The notes beneath the pieces were generated by a model. It had not been told where the DNA came from. It searched no databases and was given only the letters and a program-made list of their open reading frames with translations. From CAYZJD01 sp964478455 (GTDB taxonomy: Bacteria; Acidobacteriota; Terriglobia; Bryobacterales; Bryobacteraceae): DNA of 20,877 nt. Numbering within the stretch: the stretch's first letter is position 1; the number at the start of each line of letters is the position of its first letter. Position numbers and translations under genes: made by a program. Where the stretch lies: NCBI GenBank assembly GCA_964478455.1, contig CAYZJD010000031.1, positions 1 through 20,877 of the forward strand. The letters are read 5' to 3'. Below are positions 7,172 to 14,938 of this stretch, in pieces.

Positions 7172-9199
7172 ATGACTTGGGCACTCACGGGCGTGACGTC
7201 AATTCTGCTGGTGTCGGCCGCGACGGCCGCCGGACAGGCATCGGGCGATCTCGACTTTCTTGCGGACCACACCGACTTCCGCGAGATCCGCAGGATGCTC
7301 CCTGCCTGGGCGAATGCGAAGGCGAAGGCGTTGCTCGAGGAGCGGCGGCGCCGCATCGCTCAGTTCTCTTCGGAGCAGGAGGTCACCGGGCGGAAACACT
7401 ACTTGCGCGAGCGGATGCTCAGCGCGCTAGGCGGATTCCCCGAGCGAACGCCGCTGAATCCCCGCGTCACGGGCACGCTGGAGCGCGAGGACTTTCGGGT
7501 CGAGAAGGTCGTCTTCGAGAGCCAGCCCGGCTTCTACGTGACGGCGAACCTCTACCTGCCGAAGTCGGGAAAACCGCCGTACCCGGCGATTCTGTTCCCT
7601 CTCGGCCATGAGGAAGGGGCCAAGGCCAACGAGATCTGGCAGCGGATCCTGATCACGTTCGCCAGGAGGGGCTTCGTTGCGCTGGCCTGGGACACACTCG
7701 GGCAGGGGGAGCGCATTCAGATCTTCGATGCGGACTTCAAGACATCGAAGGTGGTCCGCTCGACCACCGAGCACACCATCCTCGGCGCCCAGTGCCTTCT
7801 GGTGGGCGATGCGCTGGCCCGCTACACCATCTGGGACGGCATCCGCGCACTCGATTATTTGCTTACGCGCCCGGAGGTCGATCCACAGCGCGTAGGATGC
7901 ACGGGCAATTCCGGTGGCGGCACGCACACCGCCTATCTGGCCGCGCTCGACGACCGCATCCAGGTGGCGGCGCCGTCGTGCTACCTGACGACCTGGGGCC
8001 GGTTGCTCGACACCATCGGCCCGCAGGACGCCGAGCAGTGCATCCCGCCGTCGATTCTCGATGGTCTGGACCATGCTGACTTCGTTCACGCCTTCGCGCC
8101 CAAGCCCTACCTGATTCTGTCGGCTATCCGCGATTTCTTCTCCATCACCGGCGCGCGGAAGACCTACGGCGAGGCGCAACGCGTGTACGCCCTCTTCGGC
8201 GCACGCGGGAAGCTCGCGATGGTGGAGGCGGACGACGGGCACGGCTACAGCGAGCCTCGCCGCAGGGCCTCGTACCTCTGGTTTAGCCGCTGGCTGCAAG
8301 GGGCGGAGGACAGCCGGCCCGAGGGGGACGTGCCGGTCGCCGCGGAAGAGGAGTTGTGGGCAACGCCGACCGGTCAGGTGGCCACCTCGTTTAGCGGAGA
8401 AACGGTCACCTCGCTGAATCAGAAACGGGCTCAGAATCTCCGGCGCAGCGGCAAACCGTCAGTGGAGGAGATACGCCGGCTGATCGGATATCGGGAGCCG
8501 CAGGCGCCGGCGCCAGTGCGCTTCTTTGGCCGCCTCGACCGTGAGAGTTTTGCAATCGAGAAACTGATCTACGAGAGCGAGCCCGGCATCCAGGTTCCCG
8601 CGCTCCTGTACGTCCCCGAGAAACCAAAGGGTAGAAGGCCCGCCGTGATCGTGGTTCACGGGCGAGGCAAAGTAGCCGCCCACGAAAAGGCGGCGGAACT
8701 TGCCGGCGCAGGGTCCGTGGTCCTAACCATTGATGCGCGCGGCATGGGCGAGACGCGTTACACGCCGGAGGAATACGGCTCGGATTGGCCGCGCTACTTC
8801 GGCAACTATGAAAGCGCCATGACGCTGCTGCTGGCAGGCGAAACGCTGGTGGGCGGCAGGGCGCTCGATATCGTCAAGGGTGTTGGCCTGCTCGCGTCGC
8901 GCGGTGAGGTGGATCCAGCGCGAATCGCCGCCGCCGGCATCGGCGCTGGCTGCGTTCCGCTGCTGCACGCGGCCGCGCTCGATCAGCGGATCGCGAGCGT
9001 GACGCTTGAGGGCATGCTCGTGTCCTTTGAGTCGGTGGTTGCGCACAGGATCCACCGCGGTATCTTTGAGGACGTGATTCCCGGCGTGCTGAAGGTTTAC
9101 GATCTGCCAGACCTGGCGGCCATCATTGCACCTCGGCCGGTGCGGCTGGTGAACGCCGTCGATCCGCTCGGCCTCCGCATCAAAAAGGGGTCAGCCTGA
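7172..9199 (+). CDS. Secreted two-domain alpha/beta hydrolase (acetyl-xylan-esterase-like), C terminus altered
   Basis: A 675-residue exported protein (signal peptide about residues 1-22) with two alpha/beta-hydrolase modules in tandem. Module 1 (about 105-378) has the nucleophile elbow GNSGGG with Ser247, a candidate acid Asp321 in SAIRDFF, and His357 in DDGHGYS, so a full Ser-Asp-His triad. Module 2 (about 445-675) repeats the architecture (VIVVHGRGK, VVLTIDARGMGETRY), but its elbow reads AGIGAGC, with Gly591 where the Ser should be, and it stops right after APRPVRLVNAVDPLGLRI, before a catalytic His could occur. The last residues, KKGSA, and the stop codon at 9197-9199 are encoded by the palindromic repeat at 9180-9261, which indicates that the original C terminus was replaced. 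Likely substrates are esterified carbohydrates, but this is inferred from the fold only. Confidence 0.85.
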   Translation: MTWALTGVTSILLVSAATAAGQASGDLDFLADHTDFREIRRMLPAWANAKAKALLEERRRRIAQFSSEQEVTGRKHYLRERMLSALGGFPERTPLNPRVTGTLEREDFRVEKVVFESQPGFYVTANLYLPKSGKPPYPAILFPLGHEEGAKANEIWQRILITFARRGFVALAWDTLGQGERIQIFDADFKTSKVVRSTTEHTILGAQCLLVGDALARYTIWDGIRALDYLLTRPEVDPQRVGCTGNSGGGTHTAYLAALDDRIQVAAPSCYLTTWGRLLDTIGPQDAEQCIPPSILDGLDHADFVHAFAPKPYLILSAIRDFFSITGARKTYGEAQRVYALFGARGKLAMVEADDGHGYSEPRRRASYLWFSRWLQGAEDSRPEGDVPVAAEEELWATPTGQVATSFSGETVTSLNQKRAQNLRRSGKPSVEEIRRLIGYREPQAPAPVRFFGRLDRESFAIEKLIYESEPGIQVPALLYVPEKPKGRRPAVIVVHGRGKVAAHEKAAELAGAGSVVLTIDARGMGETRYTPEEYGSDWPRYFGNYESAMTLLLAGETLVGGRALDIVKGVGLLASRGEVDPARIAAAGIGAGCVPLLHAAALDQRIASVTLEGMLVSFESVVAHRIHRGIFEDVIPGVLKVYDLPDLAAIIAPRPVRLVNAVDPLGLRIKKGSA

Positions 9200-9261
9200 T
9201 CTGGTCCATTTTTCGGATCAGCGGCGAGAAAATGTACCAGATCAGGCTGACCCCTTTTTGA
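9180..9261. repeat. Palindromic repeat element A (GGGGTCAG type), MITE/REP-like
   Basis: A perfect 26-base inverted repeat: 9180-9205 pairs with 9236-9261. After one mismatch a further six pairs (9207-9212 with 9229-9234) extend the stem, leaving a 16-base loop at 9213-9228. Each arm contains GGGGTCAG preceded by AAAAA. The arms supply the stop codons of both neighbouring convergent genes (9197-9199 plus, 9242-9244 minus), and both proteins therefore end in KKGSA. The symmetry and the two related GGGG-CAG palindromes elsewhere in the window suggest a non-autonomous mobile repeat that inserted between the two genes. No transposase lies inside it or nearby. Confidence 0.85.
9186..9259. terminator. 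Possible bidirectional intrinsic terminator formed by element A
   Basis: In RNA from either strand the stem ends in four C residues followed by five U residues (CCCCTTTTT at 9251-9259 on plus; the complement of AAAAAGGGG at 9186-9194 region boundary on minus, with the A run at 9182-9186). A long GC-containing stem followed by a U run between two convergent genes is the usual layout of a shared rho-independent terminator. Part of the U run can also pair with the A run of the other arm. Function is inferred from structure only. Confidence 0.5.
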
Positions 9262-10984
9262 GTTTGACGACGATTTCTTGCTCTGCGGGACGGACGTACT
9301 TGCCTTCCTGCGACTTGAGGCGGAGCGGCACGCTCAGCACGCCGACAGCCCACTGAAGCTCGGTCTCCGGTACATCGGCGTAAGGGTTGTGAGGGAAGAA
9401 CGGCCAGACCAGCGACGCCGCCGGATCGACCGTCATCACCCAGCCGCGATGGCGGATCGAGCCACCGATGTCGGGCGGGGAGAGCTCGACCCGCTCGCGG
9501 CCGATCTTCACCTTGCGGCCCGAGCCGGTTTCCAGGATCTCGCCTTCCTTCAGGCAAAGCTGCAAGGCGAGCTGCGCCTGCTCCGGGGGTCTTCCTTTGC
9601 CGTTGATGACGAAACGGAACACCGCCTCGTTCTCCGAGGGCGGCGGCACGAAGAGGTCCGCCCAGAAGGTGTGGTAGGCAAGCGACAGGCGGTCTCCGGA
9701 GTCGCTCATCTGGAGGCGGCTGCTGAGCGGCATGTGGAACACCTGCCCGATCGTCTTCTCCGAGAAGGTGGCGATCTCCGGCTGGCGTTTGGAGTTTGCG
9801 CCGCTGATGATCTGCCCGAGCTGCTCGTGGAAGACACCGAGGTTCGCTTGTCTGTCAAGGTAGAAACGGCTGGTGACGGCCGACGTGCTGACGATGCCGG
9901 AGAGACACACCACCCACGGCCCGCTCTTGCGAATGCCGGCGGGAATGCTCAACTGCCGCCAGTAGCGAGCCTGCTGTTGAGGTGCCGGTTCCACAGGCCC
10001 TTCGTGGTAATACAGCGCATCCTGCGCCAGGCGGCCCAGGGCATCCACCGTCAGCATCTCCGGCCGGAAGAACCCCGTCAGAAACTCGGCGTAGCCCCGC
10101 CCGTCGGCGAAATGCGAAAAAGCGAACTGCGCCCAGGCGCTCACGCCCCAGTGCCGGTTGCGATCATTGATCACCTCCACGGGCGTGCCGTCCGGCCAGG
10201 TGAAGTACTTGTGGAAGTCAGTGGCGCGCCGGAGCGCGGCCATCGCCGCCGGGTCTTTCGTCAGCTCCCAGTAAAGGGCCACGGGGGCCAGCGTGAGATG
10301 GTTGTAACCCGTCGTAGGACCGGCACGGCTGTGCTCGCCCCAGTAACCGTCCGGCGTTTGTTCGAGTTCGGCGAAGCGATGGAGGATCCGCGCGCCAAGC
10401 CGCTCCCATTCCCTGTTGGCGAACATTCGCCCGGCCAGCAGCAGGTTCGCGGCCCAGTTGGCGTAATGATTCGGCGATGTGCCGATGTAAGGCGAGTTGT
10501 ACCAGGGGAAATCCAGCCGTTCCTCGGCGTCCGTCACCAGCAAGGCGACGTTGCGGAGGATCGCGCGCCTCCAGCGTTCGCGCCGCTCGCCGCCCAGCTC
10601 CCCCTCGATCAGCCGGTACGTTTCCATCCAGATGTAGGTGTCCCAGTCGCTGTCGAGGCGAGGCTCGAACCGGTCGTGTTCGTCTTCCTCGGCGAGCATG
10701 TCGCCGATGCGGATGGCCAGGGCCAGCATTCCAGGATCGCGATAGCGGCGGTTGGCTGGATGTTGCTTGGCGTACAATACCGCCGGAGCGAGGATGGCGT
10801 AAGGGAAGTGCCGGTAGCGGCCGTCCTTCTCGATGCTCGCCAGCGTGGCTGGCTCGGCGTTCAGCCGCGCTTCCACCATGCCGGCTCCTGCTTCGAGCAA
10901 CCGGTAGTAGCGGTCAGGGAGCCGTTCGGCCGCGCCGCCGGCAGCCACGCTGAGCAGGACGACCGGGAGCGCGAAGGTCTTCAT
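9242..10984 (-). CDS. Secreted protein, probable (alpha/alpha)-toroid carbohydrate-active enzyme (heparinase-like)
   Basis: A 580-residue exported protein (signal peptide MKTFALPVVLLSVAAGGAAE). The first 330 residues are helix-rich with repeated aromatic/Asn/His motifs such as SPNHYANWAANLLLAGRMF, TTGYNHLTLAPVALYWEL and DGTPVEVINDRNRHWG; the rest is beta-rich and contains WADLFVPPP and GGSIRHRGWVMTVDP. An (alpha/alpha) toroid followed by a beta-sandwich is the architecture of heparinase II/III-type lyases and related unsaturated-glycan hydrolases. I cannot confirm a family or catalytic residues, so this is a structural guess. The ATG (10984-10982) overlaps the stop of the ROK regulator as TGATG, which implies translational coupling and regulation by that protein or its inducer. 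The final KKGSA and stop lie in repeat element A, so the natural C terminus may have been changed. Confidence 0.68.
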   Translation of the reverse strand: MKTFALPVVLLSVAAGGAAERLPDRYYRLLEAGAGMVEARLNAEPATLASIEKDGRYRHFPYAILAPAVLYAKQHPANRRYRDPGMLALAIRIGDMLAEEDEHDRFEPRLDSDWDTYIWMETYRLIEGELGGERRERWRRAILRNVALLVTDAEERLDFPWYNSPYIGTSPNHYANWAANLLLAGRMFANREWERLGARILHRFAELEQTPDGYWGEHSRAGPTTGYNHLTLAPVALYWELTKDPAAMAALRRATDFHKYFTWPDGTPVEVINDRNRHWGVSAWAQFAFSHFADGRGYAEFLTGFFRPEMLTVDALGRLAQDALYYHEGPVEPAPQQQARYWRQLSIPAGIRKSGPWVVCLSGIVSTSAVTSRFYLDRQANLGVFHEQLGQIISGANSKRQPEIATFSEKTIGQVFHMPLSSRLQMSDSGDRLSLAYHTFWADLFVPPPSENEAVFRFVINGKGRPPEQAQLALQLCLKEGEILETGSGRKVKIGRERVELSPPDIGGSIRHRGWVMTVDPAASLVWPFFPHNPYADVPETELQWAVGVLSVPLRLKSQEGKYVRPAEQEIVVKLKKGSA

Positions 10985-12204
10985 CAGTGTGGGCTTCCTT
11001 CGGCGGAAAACAGCGTGGCGAACGGAAGAGTAAACGCTCCAATGATAGCGGCTTCACCGCCGAGGGAGGAGGGCCGCAGAGTGAGGTTGCGGAAGTTGAG
11101 GAACTCGCTGCCGACGGGAAACTGGTCGCGGACGGCGTCCCGCACGAGGGGCCAAGCCTCCGTGATGGCACCATCGATGATCACCGCCTCAACGTCCAGT
11201 GCCCACACCGCATTGAAGATGCCGATGCCGAGGTAGCGGGCGGTCTGCCGCACTGCCTCGCGGGCAGCTTCGTCTCCGCTCATGGCCATGTGGCAGATCC
11301 GGCGCACCTGGTCAGTGACGCTGCCGAGCGCGCCTTTGGGCCTTCCGCCCACCAGCCGCTGGTAGCGCTCGCAAGTGGCGTGGTCGGAGGCGAGCATCTC
11401 CAGGCACCCGGGACGGTCATGACGCTCCGGACCCGGCGAGTCGGTAATGACCATCTGGCCGATCTCGCCGGCGGCCATCCGGGGTCCTCGGTAAAGCTTC
11501 CCGTCCAGGACGATCCCCATGCCGATTCCTTCGTCCACCTTGATGAAGACAAGGCAATGGGCGCTCTGGATGTCCGGCGTTCCGTAGTTGTACTCGGCGA
11601 GCGCGGCGGCGCGGACGTTGTTCTCCACCGACACGGAGGTGCGCAGAATCTGCTCCAGCGGCTCTTTAACGGCCACGTGGATCCAGGCGGGATCGCTGCC
11701 GAGTTCGGCCACGCCGGTTTGGCTGTTGATCAGACCGCGGACGCTGATGCCGACGCCACGTTCGCGCACGTCCGGATGCTGCTCGTAGTGGGCCTCAACG
11801 GCGTCGGCTACGGTACGCAACGTCTTTTCAGGACTGGAGGACGTCCGAAACCGCTCCGTGCAAACGATCCGTCCGCTAATCGTGCCCACCGAAACGCGGG
11901 TCTCCCACAACTGGATGTCCACACCGACCGCCTGGAAACGAGACTCGTTCAACTGGAGGCGGATCCCCGGCCGGCCTCCGGTGGAATCTTCTCCCCCTTG
12001 TTCGACCACGAGATCGCGGGCCATCAGCCCGGCAACGATCCGCGACACCGCCGCTTCCGACAGGCCGGTCCTGCGGGCGATCTCGGCGCGCGACAGGCGC
12101 TGGTGCCGCCTGAGGAGGTGCAGTACCGCCGCCTGATTCGCGGCTCGCACATGGGGGATGCGCAACACGCGGCGGCGGGTTGTCGTCAGAGCGTGGATTG
12201 GCAT
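10984..12204 (-). CDS. ROK family transcriptional regulator (NagC/XylR type)
   Basis: A 406-residue sugar-responsive type repressor. Residues about 20-70 form a winged helix-turn-helix (LSRAEIARRTGLSEAAVSRI), followed by the GGRPG linker and the two-lobed ROK fold: VGVDIQLWETRVSVG, GVGISVRGLIN, ENNVRAAALAE, and the ROK signature VDEGIGMGIVLDGKLYRGP. The residue that is a catalytic Asp in ROK kinases is Asn here (ENN for END), the PG turn is RG, and the zinc motif is degenerate: GEIGQ instead of GEIGH, and one Cys in ERHDRPGCLEM instead of the CxCG-GC triad. I chose ATG 12204 over an in-frame TTG at 12279 because a good promoter and an inverted repeat occupy 12214-12279. It overlaps the downstream secreted enzyme gene (TGATG), a likely target. 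Confidence 0.9.
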   Translation of the reverse strand: MPIHALTTTRRRVLRIPHVRAANQAAVLHLLRRHQRLSRAEIARRTGLSEAAVSRIVAGLMARDLVVEQGGEDSTGGRPGIRLQLNESRFQAVGVDIQLWETRVSVGTISGRIVCTERFRTSSSPEKTLRTVADAVEAHYEQHPDVRERGVGISVRGLINSQTGVAELGSDPAWIHVAVKEPLEQILRTSVSVENNVRAAALAEYNYGTPDIQSAHCLVFIKVDEGIGMGIVLDGKLYRGPRMAAGEIGQMVITDSPGPERHDRPGCLEMLASDHATCERYQRLVGGRPKGALGSVTDQVRRICHMAMSGDEAAREAVRQTARYLGIGIFNAVWALDVEAVIIDGAITEAWPLVRDAVRDQFPVGSEFLNFRNLTLRPSSLGGEAAIIGAFTLPFATLFSAEGSPH

Positions 12205-12213
12205 CGCGGCTTG

Positions 12214-12243
12214 GCGGTTTCCTTGCGTCAGGCAAGAAACCGC
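12214..12243. promoter_or_regulatory. Inverted repeat, probable operator or 5' leader hairpin of the ROK gene
   Basis: GCGGTTT (12214-12220) plus CTTG (12222-12225) pair with CAAG (12233-12236) plus AAACCGC (12237-12243): 11 pairs with one bulged C at 12221 and a 7-base centre. The repeat starts at about the predicted +1 of the minus-strand promoter at 12251-12279 and ends 9 bases before the ROK ATG. ROK regulators of the NagC/XylR type bind palindromes with TTTC/GAAA-like half-sites, which this resembles. The AAGGAA ribosome-site candidate lies in one arm, so a translational role is also possible. No U run follows on the minus strand, so it is not a terminator of the upstream operon. Confidence 0.6.
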
Positions 12244-12250
12244 GCTCTTT

Positions 12251-12279
12251 ATTCTAGGCCGGTCTGTTGTCGAGGGCAA
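12251..12279 (-). promoter_or_regulatory. Predicted sigma70-type promoter for the ROK gene
   Basis: On the minus strand TTGCCC (12279-12274) and TAGAAT (12256-12251) are separated by exactly 17 bases. This is the best -35/-10 pair I found in the window. The expected start of transcription is near 12244, immediately before the inverted repeat. It lies in the 81-base space between the glycosyltransferase stop (12286) and the ROK start codon. Confidence 0.55.
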
Positions 12280-12285
12280 TAGGAA

Positions 12286-13827
12286 TTATGTGGTACGCCG
12301 AGGGAGACCGCTCGTAGCGGGCCGGGGGCCGTGGGGTGAGCAGGATGCCCACCGCCGGAGACGGCATTCCGCCTCCATCGCCAAAAGGAGGCTTCGGAGG
12401 GGCACTTTCTTGCCATTTGTCAGGAAGCGCTGGCATTTCAGGGCACGCCTGCCGGTGCCCAGGCCGAGGGCCCTCCGAATCTCCTCGTAGAACTTTGGGT
12501 CCGGGCCGATCCTGGGACCCGCGGCCAGGCTTCGAGCAACCGGGCTGTCTCGCCAATCCCAAAGCCGGGCTACATCCTGCCCCACCGCTACCGGCGTCTC
12601 GTCCCAGCGCGAGTTGGGGTAGCAGAAGGCCCCAATCGCCTGGATTGACACCGACGCTACGAGGGACGCCGCGAACGCGGCGCGCAAGGCCACGGCCCTC
12701 CGAACCTGGGGCATCGCCGGGATGGTCAGAAGGGCCAGGCACGGCGCGACATCGGTGAGCAACCTCGGGCCGAAACAGTGCCCGCCCCACCACTCCGGCC
12801 ACCAACTCACAACGAGCACTTCGAGAAAGGTGAAAAGGACAGCGGCTGTGTACACCGGTGAGTGGCGCAGGCCGCGCTCGCGCAGCCACGCGAAGGCGCC
12901 TGCCAGCGAGAAAAGAAAGACCGGGGTGTAAACGAACAAACCTCTGCCCGGGCTGAACAGAATGCCGGTCAAGCCCGCCCAGAAGTCCGCGCCCTGTGGG
13001 ACCGTGTACCTGCCCAGCACATGGCCGAACACGCGAACGTTGTAAGCGGATGTCAGGGTCACTGCCAGAAGTGGGAAGAGCGAAAAGAGACAAAGCCCCT
13101 TGAAGCGGCGTCCCCAAGCGAGAGAGGCGCCGGCCGCGAGCAGGAAGAGGGCGTTCGTCGGCCGGATCGCGTACGCAAGGCCACCGAACAGGCCGGCGAG
13201 GATCCAGTACCCGCGGCCCGGCGGAGACTCCGAGGCGCGCAGCAAATAGTAGAAGCTGCCGGTGACGGCCAGCGTCGTTCCGCCATGGGTCCACAGAGCC
13301 TGGCTTGAGATCGTCCAGGTTTCCGTCCCGAAGGCGTAGAGGCAGGCCACGAGTACGGCCGTCGTCTGCTCTGTCAATCTGCGCACGAGACAGTAGAGGA
13401 GCGCAACGGACAGGGCGGCCAGCAGCGAGGCGGTGAGTTTCTCGTGGATGGCCGCGACTGTGATGATGCGTCGGGTGTCCCACGCGCCGAGGCGCGCCGC
13501 CAATGCCGCAGGGACGTAGAGCGGCGTCGCCAGAACCGGGAGACCGATGGGATAGGTGGACCACGCGTGCCCATGCCGCACCAAGAAGGCCGCAGCGTGT
13601 TGCGGCGCGTGTTCGGTGAACCAAGGCTGAAAGCGGTCCAGAGCGATAGAGCCGTCGAGCAGCAGGGAGAACGGGAGCAGCGATGCGCCGACGGAATCGA
13701 TGGCCGCGATCCGTTGCAGGTTCAGGTTGTAAACCAGGAGCGCGATCAGAAACAGCAAGAGGGGAACCCGGCCGGCATGCCCGCCGGCCGGCTCAGGCGC
13801 GCGCGGTTTCGGCGGTGCCGCGTCCAT
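12286..13827 (-). CDS. GT-C type membrane glycosyltransferase (ArnT/PMT-like)
   Basis: A 513-residue polytopic inner-membrane protein. After a short Pro-rich cytoplasmic start, the first membrane helix (VPLLLFLIALLVYN, about residues 21-34) is followed by IAAIDSVGASLLPFSLLLDG, with Asp44 in the position of the catalytic acidic residue of GT-C enzymes. Further helices follow, including ALWTHGGTTLAVTGSFYYLL, RPTNALFLLAAGASLAWG and the characteristic WWPEWWGGHCFGPRLLTDV loop. Such enzymes move sugars from polyprenyl-phosphate donors to lipids, glycans or proteins outside the membrane. ATG 13827 was chosen because the residues upstream in this frame are low-complexity and overlap the preceding radical SAM gene; the remaining overlap is 35 bases. 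The last ~60 residues are Arg-rich, non-membrane and unlike the family, so the natural end may have been lost. It is the third gene of the radical SAM operon. Confidence 0.82.
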   Translation of the reverse strand: MDAAPPKPRAPEPAGGHAGRVPLLLFLIALLVYNLNLQRIAAIDSVGASLLPFSLLLDGSIALDRFQPWFTEHAPQHAAAFLVRHGHAWSTYPIGLPVLATPLYVPAALAARLGAWDTRRIITVAAIHEKLTASLLAALSVALLYCLVRRLTEQTTAVLVACLYAFGTETWTISSQALWTHGGTTLAVTGSFYYLLRASESPPGRGYWILAGLFGGLAYAIRPTNALFLLAAGASLAWGRRFKGLCLFSLFPLLAVTLTSAYNVRVFGHVLGRYTVPQGADFWAGLTGILFSPGRGLFVYTPVFLFSLAGAFAWLRERGLRHSPVYTAAVLFTFLEVLVVSWWPEWWGGHCFGPRLLTDVAPCLALLTIPAMPQVRRAVALRAAFAASLVASVSIQAIGAFCYPNSRWDETPVAVGQDVARLWDWRDSPVARSLAAGPRIGPDPKFYEEIRRALGLGTGRRALKCQRFLTNGKKVPLRSLLLAMEAECRLRRWASCSPHGPRPATSGLPRRTT

Positions 13828-14830
13828 TGCGGCTGGTCTTGATCGAGAAGAAACCTGGCACGTATTCCCGTACGAGCTGAGGGAAGCTCTTGTCCAGGTA
13901 CGAGCGGATCGAGACGTAGCACTCATCGCAGGTGTTGCCGCGGGTGAACTCGGCCACCATGCGCGCCTGCTCCGCCAGCGCATACCGCTTGAACTGCATG
14001 GAGCACGGCTGGAGCCAGCCGTCGGCCGTCACCACCAGGAAGCGCAGTCCGGCCGTGCAGCCAGGGGTGCCGCCGTTCTCGAAGTACCTCCGGGTGGCGT
14101 CGAGCGTGCTCGTCGCGTTGACGATCCAGTTGGTGTCATCGCGCCGCGCCTCGACGCGGTCCAGTTCCTCATTCAGGATGCGGAGCTGTTCCGGGCTATT
14201 CAGGAAATAGTCACGGCAGCCGGTGCGGCGCGCCGAGTAGGCGCTGTAACACATGTTCACGCCCCACTCGCGCGCCTTGTCCGCCATCGCGCCGATCTCG
14301 CCGACGTTCTCGCTGGTGATGCAACTGTTGAGAACGACGTCGTCGTGGCCGAGCGCGGCCAGCCTCGGAACGATTTGGCTCAAGTGGCGGAAGAGACCGG
14401 GATGACCGCGGAAACGATCGTGCCTCTCGTCGGGGAAGTCGAGACTGACGGAGAACTGGTCGATGCCGGCCTCGCGCAATTCCAGGTAGAGGCTCTCCGT
14501 CATCAGGGCCCAGTTCGAAACAAGGATGGTGTAAGGGATGCCTTCGCCCCGCTTGATGTTGCGGACGATCGCGACCACATCGTCGCGCAGCAGGGGCTCC
14601 CCGCCGGACACCTGCACCACGCAAGGGCGCAGGACCTCCGTGTACCGGCGGTAGTCCTCAGGCTTGAGGTTCCAGGTGTCGTCCCTCGGCCCGCCGTGGT
14701 CGCAGTGGCGGCAGTAACAGTTGCAGGAATCCGTCACCTCAAACGACACGACGATGGGGCGACCGGCGAGCCAGTTGGAGGTTCCCCGCCCGATGATGCG
14801 GAGGGACTCGATCAGGGGGACTTTACGCAT
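13793..14830 (-). CDS. Radical SAM protein with SPASM-like C-terminal cluster domain
   Basis: A 345-residue radical SAM enzyme. The core 4Fe-4S motif CX3CX2C is at Cys36, Cys40 and Cys43 in DSCNCYCRHCDHGG (an extra Cys sits at 38), and the SAM-binding GGE motif is in VVQVSGGEPLLRDD. The radical SAM barrel continues through SVSLDFPDERHDRFRG. The C-terminal part has GCTAGLRFLVVTADGWLQPC and NTCDECY, the spacing expected for a SPASM or twitch domain holding an auxiliary cluster. SPASM proteins modify peptides, lipids or carbohydrate precursors; the substrate here is unknown and no precursor-peptide gene was seen. The ATG at 14830 has a weak ribosome site. It lies 108 bases after the second radical SAM gene and overlaps the glycosyltransferase by 35 bases, so the three are likely cotranscribed. 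Confidence 0.9.
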   Translation of the reverse strand: MRKVPLIESLRIIGRGTSNWLAGRPIVVSFEVTDSCNCYCRHCDHGGPRDDTWNLKPEDYRRYTEVLRPCVVQVSGGEPLLRDDVVAIVRNIKRGEGIPYTILVSNWALMTESLYLELREAGIDQFSVSLDFPDERHDRFRGHPGLFRHLSQIVPRLAALGHDDVVLNSCITSENVGEIGAMADKAREWGVNMCYSAYSARRTGCRDYFLNSPEQLRILNEELDRVEARRDDTNWIVNATSTLDATRRYFENGGTPGCTAGLRFLVVTADGWLQPCSMQFKRYALAEQARMVAEFTRGNTCDECYVSIRSYLDKSFPQLVREYVPGFFSIKTSRNGRGTAETARA

Positions 14831-14938
14831 CGTTCAGCACCGGTGACGCCGCACCGCGGCCACAAGAGACAGTATCCGGAGCGGGAACGTCTGTGATCGT
14901 AACAGAAGCCTTCTCCCTCCTTCAAGCGTACCTCGGAT

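Noticed and set aside
12205..12279. TTG start adding 25 residues to the ROK regulator
   Set aside because: The segment contains the likely promoter and operator, and ROK regulators normally begin shortly before the helix-turn-helix.
12371..12392. Small hairpin GCCTCC/GGAGGC near the glycosyltransferase 3' end
   Set aside because: Six pairs with a ten-base loop inside coding sequence and no T run; not distinguishable from chance in GC-rich DNA.
13828..13983. Longer glycosyltransferase start
   Set aside because: The added 52 residues are Ser/Arg-rich noise antisense in character and lie fully within the 3' end of the radical SAM gene.
14831..14938. Precursor peptide for a radical SAM (RiPP) pathway
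   Set aside because: No short frame with a ribosome site and a Cys- or Gly-rich core is visible in this space or in 15983-16104, so a RiPP cluster is not claimed.
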